12,829 bases of DNA, taken from the NCBI GenBank assembly GCA_035509615.1, contig DATJLK010000231.1:1-12829 (forward strand). The letters run 5' to 3'. The notes under the pieces were generated by a model. It did not search any database and had not been told where the DNA came from. It worked only from the letters and a program-made list of their open reading frames with translations. The stretch's first letter is position 1, and every line of letters begins with the position of its first letter. The position numbers and the translations under genes were made by a program. This document shows positions 6,790 through 12,829 of this stretch, piece by piece. This DNA is from AP-15 sp035509615. Its GTDB lineage: Bacteria; Pseudomonadota; Alphaproteobacteria; ATCC43930; CGMCC-115725.

Positions 6790-7464
6790 ATGCGTCTGCT
6801 GCTGATCGAAGACAACGAACGTTTTGCCGAGCTGCTCAAACGCGGTCTCACTGCAGCCGGGTTTGTCGTCGACGTCCTCGGCACTGCCGCCGAGGCCCGC
6901 ATCGTGCTCGAAAACAATCGTTTCGAACTGGTCGTTCTCGATCTCGGCCTGCCCGACGGCGACGGGCTCGACGTGCTCGCCGAAATGCGCCAACGGCGTG
7001 ATTCGACACCGGTCATGATCCTGACGGCGCGAGGCAGCCTGCAGGAGCGGGTCAACGGATTGGGCACCGGCGCCGACGACTATCTGGTCAAGCCGTTTGC
7101 GCTCGAAGAGCTGATAGCGCGCCTGCGGGCATTGCTGCGGCGCCCGGGCAATCTGCTCGGCGTGCCGCTGGAACTCGGCAACCTGACGCTCGATACCGTG
7201 GCGCGCCAGGTTTTTGTCGGCGAAGAGCCGATCTTTTTTTCGCCGCGCGAGATCGCGGTGCTCGAACATCTGCTGCGGCGCAGCGGGCGGGTGGTCGGCA
7301 AAAACCTGCTTGAAAGCAACCTGTACGGGATGTCGCAGGAAATCGGCTCCAATGCGGTCGAGGTGTACATTCATCGCCTGCGCAAGCGGCTGGCCGAGGT
7401 CGATGCCGCGGTTCAGATCCACACGCTGCGCGGAGTGGGGTATCTGATCGCCGAGAGAAAATAG
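6790..7464 (+). CDS. OmpR/PhoB-family response regulator
   Basis: The 224-residue protein has an N-terminal receiver domain (1-115) with the acidic pair E7-D8, phosphoacceptor D51 in VVLDLGLPDGDG, T79 and the conserved K101 in YLVKPFALEEL. The C-terminal winged-helix domain (about 125-222) includes FFSPREIAVLEHLLRRSGRV, then SNAVEVYIHRLRKRL and the closing TLRGVGYLI, typical of QseB/TctD/PmrA-like regulators that bind tandem repeats near promoters. A GGAAAG site lies five bases before the ATG. It is followed after one base by its histidine kinase gene. The target genes are unknown; the adjacent aconitase gene and the direct repeats in this window are candidates only. Confidence 0.95.
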   Translation: MRLLLIEDNERFAELLKRGLTAAGFVVDVLGTAAEARIVLENNRFELVVLDLGLPDGDGLDVLAEMRQRRDSTPVMILTARGSLQERVNGLGTGADDYLVKPFALEELIARLRALLRRPGNLLGVPLELGNLTLDTVARQVFVGEEPIFFSPREIAVLEHLLRRSGRVVGKNLLESNLYGMSQEIGSNAVEVYIHRLRKRLAEVDAAVQIHTLRGVGYLIAERK

Positions 7465-7465
7465 C

Positions 7466-8923
7466 TTGGTCCGTTTCCGTTCCGTCGTATCGCGGATCGT
7501 GGCGCTGCACATAGCGGCGATCGTGGCGACCTCGATCTGCATGCCGCTGGCGCTGTACCTGATGCTGCGGCACGCGGTCGAAGAGTTGCACGAGCAGGCA
7601 TTGTGCGATCAGGCCGGCGAGATCGTGCGCTATCTGTCCATAGCGCCCGACGGGTCCGTGCGGTTGACCCTGCCGCCCAGCCTGGCCGAGTTCTACTCGC
7701 GCGGCTACGGGCGCGCCGCCTATGCGGTGATCGACGCCAACGGGCGCGTGCTGTTCTCATCGCTGTCGGGCAATCGGGCGATTTCCAATGTTCGCCCTGA
7801 CGGCGGCGCTGCTGCGTTTTTTCAACAGGATCGCGTCGGAGCCATCGCCCCGGTCCGCGCCGAAGGCAGCCCCGTCGCCTTTTTCCACAACGATCGCTAT
7901 GGCGCGGCCCTTTACGGCGCGACCCTCGCCGTCGACTTTCACGGCCGTCCGATCCTGGTTCAGGTCGTCGAGGACGTTCTGCATCGCGATGTCCTGATCG
8001 ATGACATCCTGGCGCAGTTCCCCACCCATGTCGGCTGGATTACCGCGCCGATCCTGCTGCTGCTGCTGCTCATCGACGTCGCGATCTTTCGTCGCGCGAT
8101 GCAGCCGATCATCGCGGCCTCGAGCATGGCCGGGAAAATCGGCCCCGACCGCATCGACCTCAGACTCCCCGAAGCCAACATGCCGCTCGAAGTGCTGCCG
8201 CTGGTCCGCGCGGTCAATCGCGCGCTCGAGCGGCTCGATGCCGGGTTTCGCGCGCAACGCGAGTTTACCGCCGATGCGGCGCATGAGTTGCGCACGCCGC
8301 TGGCGATCCTGCGAACCCAGATCGACATGGTCGAGGATCGCGAAATCGCCGAGCCGCTGCGCCAGGACGTCGAAAGCATGAGCCGCCTCGTCAACCAACT
8401 GCTGGAGATCTCCGAACTCGACAGCTTCTTTGTCGCCGACGGCGAAACCGCCGATATTGTCGCGATCGCTGCGGAAATCGCGGCGTTTTTGGCCCCCCTG
8501 GCACTGTCGAAGAACAAGATGCTGGCGGTGATCGGGGCCGATCACCCGGTGCGGGTGCACGGCAATGCCGACGCGATCGCTCGCGCGCTGCGCAATCTTG
8601 CAGAGAATGCCTTGACCCACACCGCCCCCGGGACAACGGTCGAGCTGGCGGTCGCCGAGGACGCAACAATTCGTGTCCTCGACCGCGGACCGGGAGTGCC
8701 AAAGACCGAACGGCAACATATATTCAAGAGGTTCTGGCGCCGCGACCGGCGGGGTGGCGGCCATGCCGGTCTCGGTCTCGCCATCGTCGCGCGCATCGTC
8801 GAGATGCACGGCGCCAGCATCTCGGTCGAGGACCGACCGGGCGGCGGCGCGGTTTTTGTGCTCCGCTTCCCGGCGGTGCTGCGGGGAGCGCGGGCGGCAT
8901 CCGAGTTGGCGGCGGTGCACTGA
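7466..8923 (+). CDS. Membrane sensor histidine kinase
   Basis: The 485-residue protein has TM1 at about 10-34, a periplasmic sensor of about 150 residues, TM2 at about 189-207 (WITAPILLLLLLIDVAIF), a HAMP-like linker (208-258), the phosphorylation site H273 in FTADAAHELRTPLAIL, and an ATPase domain with the N box (N377/N381 in LRNLAENALTHT), D406 in DRGPGVP and the glycine box HAGLGLAIV at 433-441. All catalytic elements are present. It should phosphorylate the response regulator encoded one base upstream. The start is a TTG at 7466 with only a weak GAGAG site; no ATG fits before TM1, so translation is probably coupled to the upstream stop. The sensor region holds a repeated AFFxxDRxGA motif (117-126 and 138-147). 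The ligand cannot be deduced. Confidence 0.93.
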   Translation: MVRFRSVVSRIVALHIAAIVATSICMPLALYLMLRHAVEELHEQALCDQAGEIVRYLSIAPDGSVRLTLPPSLAEFYSRGYGRAAYAVIDANGRVLFSSLSGNRAISNVRPDGGAAAFFQQDRVGAIAPVRAEGSPVAFFHNDRYGAALYGATLAVDFHGRPILVQVVEDVLHRDVLIDDILAQFPTHVGWITAPILLLLLLIDVAIFRRAMQPIIAASSMAGKIGPDRIDLRLPEANMPLEVLPLVRAVNRALERLDAGFRAQREFTADAAHELRTPLAILRTQIDMVEDREIAEPLRQDVESMSRLVNQLLEISELDSFFVADGETADIVAIAAEIAAFLAPLALSKNKMLAVIGADHPVRVHGNADAIARALRNLAENALTHTAPGTTVELAVAEDATIRVLDRGPGVPKTERQHIFKRFWRRDRRGGGHAGLGLAIVARIVEMHGASISVEDRPGGGAVFVLRFPAVLRGARAASELAAVH

Positions 8924-9040
8924 CGCCGGCCGGCCGTGTTGGCGACGTTAAGATTCCCTGGACGGTTGCAGTCGCATCGGGCATCATCCGCGGCACTGTT
9001 CGTTCGGTGTCTTCAGATCAGTCCGCAGTATTCCGCGGGA

Positions 9041-9067
9041 TCCTGACGATATCTTGTTCGTCCTGAC
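9041..9067. repeat. TCCTGAC direct repeat upstream of the aconitase gene
   Basis: TCCTGAC occurs at 9041-9047 and 9061-9067, a 20-bp period, within the 174-bp gap between the histidine kinase and aconitase genes. A very weak TTGTTC-17-TATTGG promoter-like pair (9054-9082) overlaps it. The spacing suits a regulator binding one DNA face, but a 7-bp repeat may be chance. Confidence 0.35.
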
Positions 9068-9097
9068 ACCTGCAAGTATTGGCGAGAAAGGCAAACA

Positions 9098-11374
9098 ATG
9101 GTTTCCATCGCATCGACCCCGGAAATGGCGACCAAGATCTATGAGATGATGGCGCGCAACCTCGCCGTGGTTCGCCGTCGATTGGGGAAGCCGTTGACAT
9201 TAGCAGACAAGATCCTGCTCGGCCATCTCGACGATCCGGAACACCAGGAATTGGAGCCGGGCAAAAGCTATCTGCTGCTGCGCCCCGACCGTGTCGTCTT
9301 TCAGGATGTGCTCGGCCAAACCGGCCTGTTGCAGTTCATGCAGACCCGGCGCGACAAGGTCGCGGTCGCAGCCACGATTCATTGCGACCACCTGATCCAG
9401 GCGCGGGTCGAGGGCGGCGAGGATCTGCGCGAATCATTGGCCGAAAACAAGGAGGTGTACGACTTCCTGCGGTCCGCCGCGGCGAAATACGGGTTGGGGT
9501 TCTGGGGGCCGGGCGCCGGCATCATTCACCAGGTCGTGCTGGAGAATTACGCGTTTCCGGGCGAATTGATCATCGGCACCGACTCGCACACGCCGAACGC
9601 CGGCGGCCTCGGCGCCTGCGCCGTCGGGGTTGGTGGCGCGGACGCGGTCGAGGTCATTGCCGGGTTGCCGTGGGAGGTGCTCTATCCGCGGCACATCGCG
9701 GTTTATTTGACCGGCGAGATGAGTGGCTGGACCGCGCCCAAGGATGTGATCCTTTATGTCGCCGGAGCGCTGACCGTGTCGGGCGGCACCAACGCGATCG
9801 TTGAATATATCGGTCCCGGCGCGCGCACGATCAGTGCCACCGGCAAGGCGACAATCACCAATATGGGCGCCGAACTCGGTGCGACGACCTCGATCTTTCC
9901 CGCCGACGAGCACATGGCGCGGTATTTGCGGGCAACCGGCAAACCCGATCTCGTCCCGCTGTTTCAGAAAAACCAGCATCTGCTCGAGCCCGACAAGGAA
10001 GTCGAAGCCGATCCGGCCAAGTATTACGACCGCGTCGTCGAACTCGATCTGTCAAAGCTCGAACCCTATATCGTCGGGCCGCACTCGCCCGACCGGGCGC
10101 GGCCGATCTCAAAGCTCGCCGCCGAAGTCGCGGACGCCAAGAATGGGTTCATCGACCGGATTTCGACCGCGCTGATCGGCAGTTGCACCAATTCCTCTTA
10201 CGAGGATATGAGCCGCTCCGCCGATATCGCCGAGCAAGCCAAGGCGCATGGTTTGAAGGCCGCCACACCGTTTCTCGTGACCCCCGGGTCGGAAGCGGTG
10301 CGCGCCACGATCGAGCGCGATGGCCAGATGCAGTCGCTGAAGGACATAAGCGGCACGGTGCTGGCGAACGCCTGCGGTCCGTGTATCGGCCAGTGGCGGA
10401 GGGCGGCATCGGAAGGGGCGGTGCCAAACACGATCGTCACCTCCTACAACCGCAATTTCCCGCGGCGCAACGACGGGCAGCCGACGACGATGAATTTTAT
10501 CGGCAGCCCCGAGATCGTCACTGCGATGTCGCTCTCCGGCCGGCTGTCGTTCAACCCGCTGACCGACGAACTAGAGGACGCCGAGGGCAAACCATTCCGG
10601 CTTACCCCACCAAAAGCTGCGCCCGAGGTGCCGGCGCATGGGTTCGACGCCGGTCACGCGACCTATATCGCCCCGCCCGAGCATGGCAGCGGCATCAATT
10701 TGGCGGTGGACCCGAACAGCGAGCGGCTGCAGATCATGGAGCCGTGGGCGGCCTGGGACCACAAGGATTTTGTCGACTGCCCGGTGCTGATCAAAACCCA
10801 GGGCAAGACGACGACCGATCACATCTCGCCGGCAGGCCCATGGCTGCGCTATCGCGGCCATCTCGACAAGTTCAGCGACAACATGTTCATGGGGGCGACC
10901 AACGCCTTTACCGGCGACGCCGGAACCGGGGTTGATGTGCTGACCGGCGAAAAGACGGTCATGATCTCCAAGATCGCGCGCGATTACAAAGCCCATGGCA
11001 TCAAATGGATCGCCGTCGGCGACCACAATTACGGCGAAGGGTCGAGCCGCGAGCATGCAGCACTGTCGCCGCGCCTCCTGGGCGGCTGCGCCGTAATTGC
11101 CCGCAGCTTTGCCCGCATCCACGAGTCGAACCTCAAAAAGCAGGGATTGCTGGCGCTGACCTTCCAGGATCCGGCCGATTACGACCGCATCCGCGCCGAC
11201 GACCGGCTGAGCCTTGTCGGGCTTGAAGAAATGGCGCCGGGCCAGCCGGTTGAATGCCGCATCAAGCATGCCGACGGCACCACCGAGACCTTGAAGTTGA
11301 ACCACACCTTCAGCGCCTCGCAACTCGAGTGGTTCCGCAAGGGTTCGGCGCTCAACCTGTTTCACCACAGCTAA
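9098..11374 (+). CDS. acn: Aconitate hydratase, mitochondrial type
   Basis: This 758-residue enzyme interconverts citrate and isocitrate via cis-aconitate in the TCA cycle. It has the three 4Fe-4S ligands, C363 in IGSCTNSSYEDM and C426/C429 in ANACGPCIGQW, plus IHCDHLI (94-100), the GTDSHTPNAGG segment (160-170), SYNRNFPRRND (449-459) and the catalytic serine loop GEGSSREHAAL (647 onward). Motif for motif it reads like mitochondrial aconitase (ACO2), including GWTAPKDVILYVAGALTVSG, IVEYIGPG, TNMGAELGATTSIFP and FARIHESNLKKQGLL, and its length fits that branch rather than the roughly 890-residue AcnA/IRP type usual in alphaproteobacteria. The linker before the swivelling domain has the normal order. 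A GAAAGG site lies about seven bases before the ATG. It stands alone, in the same direction as the upstream kinase. Confidence 0.95.
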   Translation: MVSIASTPEMATKIYEMMARNLAVVRRRLGKPLTLADKILLGHLDDPEHQELEPGKSYLLLRPDRVVFQDVLGQTGLLQFMQTRRDKVAVAATIHCDHLIQARVEGGEDLRESLAENKEVYDFLRSAAAKYGLGFWGPGAGIIHQVVLENYAFPGELIIGTDSHTPNAGGLGACAVGVGGADAVEVIAGLPWEVLYPRHIAVYLTGEMSGWTAPKDVILYVAGALTVSGGTNAIVEYIGPGARTISATGKATITNMGAELGATTSIFPADEHMARYLRATGKPDLVPLFQKNQHLLEPDKEVEADPAKYYDRVVELDLSKLEPYIVGPHSPDRARPISKLAAEVADAKNGFIDRISTALIGSCTNSSYEDMSRSADIAEQAKAHGLKAATPFLVTPGSEAVRATIERDGQMQSLKDISGTVLANACGPCIGQWRRAASEGAVPNTIVTSYNRNFPRRNDGQPTTMNFIGSPEIVTAMSLSGRLSFNPLTDELEDAEGKPFRLTPPKAAPEVPAHGFDAGHATYIAPPEHGSGINLAVDPNSERLQIMEPWAAWDHKDFVDCPVLIKTQGKTTTDHISPAGPWLRYRGHLDKFSDNMFMGATNAFTGDAGTGVDVLTGEKTVMISKIARDYKAHGIKWIAVGDHNYGEGSSREHAALSPRLLGGCAVIARSFARIHESNLKKQGLLALTFQDPADYDRIRADDRLSLVGLEEMAPGQPVECRIKHADGTTETLKLNHTFSASQLEWFRKGSALNLFHHS

Positions 11375-11600
11375 GCGCCGCTGCACTATACAGCGTTACG
11401 GCCCGGAACCCCTATCGACGGAGCGACGGGCCATGCCGCGCGGCGGCGGCGGTGAACAGCGTCGATGGCTGTGGCTGGCCAGCACCGATAGCGGCGGTAC
11501 CACGCCAAAACTGGTCGGCGATCGGTCACGCGGCGGCCGCCCTTGAGCCGGCTGGTCCTGGTCAGTTGACCGGCGCGGCGCGGTTGCGCTCATTTCACGG

Positions 11601-11630
11601 GGGTTCATTCCGTCACGAGGGTTCATTCCG
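11601..11630 (+). repeat. 12-bp tandem repeat next to the flavin reductase promoter
   Basis: GGGTTCATTCCG occurs at 11601-11612 and again at 11619-11630, an 18-bp period. The second copy overlaps the -35 element of the promoter candidate for the flavin reductase gene. Such a layout is typical of operators, but could be a simple local duplication. Confidence 0.6.
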
Positions 11631-11651
11631 CCCACCTTCCCGGGCTATGAT
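11622..11651 (+). promoter_or_regulatory. Candidate promoter of the flavin reductase gene
   Basis: TATGAT at 11646-11651 matches five of six -10 bases. TTCATT at 11622-11627 is a weak -35 at 18-bp spacing and lies inside the second tandem repeat, as expected for an activator-dependent or repressor-controlled promoter. The predicted start is near 11658, about 30 nt before the ATG. Confidence 0.4.
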
Positions 11652-11687
11652 CAGGCTGACCGAACCCAATCGCGAGGAGGCTCACCA

Positions 11688-12191
11688 ATGGACCAGGATG
11701 CCAAAAAGACGGCGTTGCGCATGATCCCCTATGGGATTTACGTGCTGACCGCCGATGACGGTCACGGCAATGTCGCTGCGGCAACCGTAAATTGGGTGAC
11801 CCAGACCGCGTTTGCCCCGCCGTTGGTCGTGGTCGGGGTCAAAACCGATTCCGGCGCCTACCCGATTGTCAAGAACACCGAGAAATTCACGCTCAACATG
11901 CTTGGCAAGGATGCCAAGGGGGTCGCCTTCACCTTTTTCAAGCCGACCAAGCTCGAAGACGGCAAGCTCTCCGGCCAATCGATCCACAACGGCGTCAATG
12001 GTCTGCCGATCCTCGATGCGGCGCTGGCCGCGGTTGAATGCAAGGTCACCAGCGTTGTCGAGCAGGGCGATCATCACATTGTCGTCGGCGAAGTCGTCGA
12101 AGCGCATCTGCCCAAGCCGGTCACCGGCCGCCCCGACGCCGCGATCCTCGAAATGAAGGATCTCGGCGACAACGTGTTCTACGGCGGCTGA
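11688..12191 (+). CDS. Flavin reductase domain protein (FMN-binding split barrel)
   Basis: The 167-residue protein is a short member of the flavin reductase-like family, which reduces FMN or FAD with NAD(P)H or binds FMN as a flavoredoxin-like carrier. Family features are MIPYGIYVLTADDGHGNVAA at the N-terminus, the ATVNWVTQTAFAPPLVVVGV strand, a FTLNML segment and GDHHIVVGEVVEA at 127-139. GAGGAGG lies seven bases before the ATG, a strong ribosome site. It shares direction with the Rieske oxygenase gene 154 bp downstream, but hairpins between them suggest separate or attenuated transcription. It could donate reduced flavin or electrons to an oxygenase, or act in general flavin metabolism; the substrate is unknown. 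Confidence 0.85.
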   Translation: MDQDAKKTALRMIPYGIYVLTADDGHGNVAAATVNWVTQTAFAPPLVVVGVKTDSGAYPIVKNTEKFTLNMLGKDAKGVAFTFFKPTKLEDGKLSGQSIHNGVNGLPILDAALAAVECKVTSVVEQGDHHIVVGEVVEAHLPKPVTGRPDAAILEMKDLGDNVFYGG

Positions 12192-12225
12192 AGCCGGGTT
12201 CGCAGCCTGAACCGATGCCTGCCTT

Positions 12226-12326
12226 CACCCGTCCCGCCGCCTCCGCGGAGGTCGCTTCCCGCCCGCAATGCGGGAGAGGGGGCCGACCTCCCGACTGCGA
12301 TCTTCGGGAAATTAGGGTGGGGGTGT
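12226..12326. repeat. Array of three short palindromes (intergenic repeat-like element)
   Basis: Three hairpins follow one another: the perfect palindrome CCTCCGCGGAGG (12240-12251); CCCGC-AAT-GCGGG (12262-12274); and TCCCGA/TCGGGA (12289-12294 with 12304-12309). They are followed by TTAGGGTGGGGGTG. The CCCGCAATGCGGGAGAGGG core with a GGGTGGGGG end strongly resembles dispersed palindromic elements seen between genes in many alphaproteobacteria. It may also end transcription of the flavin reductase gene. Confidence 0.6.
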
Positions 12327-12345
12327 TTGCCTACGAGGTCCGCCG

Positions 12346-12829
12346 ATGTCGATGTCGATAGCGCCTGCGCTGCAATGGCCTGCCGAAGGTGACGCCCGCG
12401 TTCCCTACCGCGTGTTCTGCGACCCGGAGGTCTACCGCGAGGAACTTGCCCGGATCTTTCTCGGGCCGACCTGGCAATTTTTGACCCTGGCCGGCGAACT
12501 GCCGGAACCGGGTGATTATCTGACCACGTTTCTCGGCGAGACGCCGGTCATCGTCACCCGCGGCAATGACGGCGCCGTGCATGCGATGGTCAACCGCTGC
12601 GCCCATCGCGGCAATTTCGTTTGTCTCAAGCGGCGCGGCCACGCCGACAATCTGACCTGCGTTTACCACGCTTGGCGCTACGACCTCGAAGGCAATCTCG
12701 ACAGCGTCGCATTTCGCCGCGGCATCGCCGGCAAGGGCGGCATGCCGCCGAGCTTCCGCGTCGAAGACCACGGCCTCAAAAAGCTGCGCGTCGACCGCTT
12801 TGGCGACCTCATTTTTGGCACGTTGTCGC
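12346..12829 (+). CDS. Rieske ring-hydroxylating oxygenase large subunit (partial, C-terminal part off the right edge)
   Basis: About 161 N-terminal residues are visible. The Rieske 2Fe-2S motif C-x-H-x17-C-x2-H is complete: C85, H87, C105, H108, within NRCAHRG and CVYHAWRYD. The catalytic domain with its mononuclear iron lies beyond the window. The pattern FRRGIAGKGGMPPSF and the later HGLKKLRVDRFGDLIFG are reminiscent of the anthranilate dioxygenase/salicylate 5-hydroxylase large subunits (AntA/NagG-like), so an aromatic acid is a reasonable guess for the substrate, not a firm one. The ATG at 12346 has GAGG (12335-12338) seven bases upstream; a second in-frame ATG lies two codons on. Electron-transfer partners and a small subunit would be expected to the right. 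Confidence 0.88.
   Translation, partial: MSMSIAPALQWPAEGDARVPYRVFCDPEVYREELARIFLGPTWQFLTLAGELPEPGDYLTTFLGETPVIVTRGNDGAVHAMVNRCAHRGNFVCLKRRGHADNLTCVYHAWRYDLEGNLDSVAFRRGIAGKGGMPPSFRVEDHGLKKLRVDRFGDLIFGTLS

Larger units (their letters stand above)
11375..11687. other. Intergenic region between aconitase and the flavin reductase gene
   Basis: These 313 bp hold no recognisable gene. Right after the aconitase stop is a small hairpin, CGCTG (11379-11383) with CAGCG (11391-11395), and then GGCCCG/CGGGCC pairing around a loop of about 20 nt near 11401-11433; neither has a T-run, so termination here would be weak or Rho-dependent. The right part holds a 12-bp tandem repeat and a promoter candidate described separately. 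Confidence 0.5.

Noticed and set aside
6487..7542. 351-codon minus-strand open frame spanning the response regulator and the end of the anti-sigma gene
   Set aside because: It is antisense to well-supported genes and crosses their promoter; no recognisable product.
7757..8920. 387-codon minus-strand open frame opposite the histidine kinase
   Set aside because: It mirrors the kinase coding frame, has low-complexity charged composition and no domain or ribosome site; treated as a GC-driven shadow.
8926..8945. GCCGGCCGGC palindrome after the histidine kinase as a terminator
   Set aside because: Self-complementary runs of G and C are common at this base composition, and no T-run follows.

Overview
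The window is about 12.8 kb of GC-rich, densely coded bacterial chromosome. It most probably comes from an alphaproteobacterium. The evidence is a COQ9-family gene divergent from rpsU, a three-gene proton-pumping transhydrogenase (separate pntAA, pntAB and pntB), an alphaproteobacterial style of ECF sigma/membrane anti-sigma pair, and ubiquinone-linked aerobic metabolism. I cannot name a genus from sequence alone. No tRNA, rRNA, CRISPR array, transposase or phage gene is visible.

Layout from left to right. Positions 1-1186 (minus strand) hold a peptide deformylase gene (def) whose stop overlaps the start of a COQ9-family gene that runs off the left edge. Divergent from them is rpsU (bS21), with a good sigma70-type promoter and a possible terminator. 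Positions 1661-4679 (minus strand) are a compact pntAA-pntAB-pntB operon with 11-bp gaps and a candidate promoter just upstream. A 0.5-kb divergent intergenic region with short repeats separates it from a plus-strand ECF sigma factor gene, which overlaps the gene for a single-pass, cysteine-free anti-sigma factor (5225-6659). Next come an OmpR-family response regulator and its membrane histidine kinase (6790-8923), preceded by a good sigma70-like promoter.

Positions 9098-11374 encode an aconitase of the shorter, mitochondrial type, which is notable for an alphaproteobacterium. After a 0.3-kb gap with a promoter-proximal tandem repeat come a small flavin-reductase-domain protein (11688-12191), an array of short hairpins of the kind found in dispersed intergenic repeats, and the N-terminal third of a Rieske ring-hydroxylating oxygenase large subunit that leaves the right edge.

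Functionally, much of the window is housekeeping: N-terminal maturation and translation (def, rpsU), ubiquinone biosynthesis (COQ9), NADPH supply (pnt) and the TCA cycle (aconitase). Two regulatory modules sit in the middle: one ECF sigma/anti-sigma pair and one two-component system, with unknown signals. The right end may begin a locus for oxidation of an aromatic or related compound. I did not find a convincing wholly new multi-gene system. The items most worth a second look are the mitochondrial-type aconitase, the zinc-motif-free anti-sigma pair with an ambiguous start, two possible leaderless starts, and several 18-20-bp spaced direct repeats in promoter regions.
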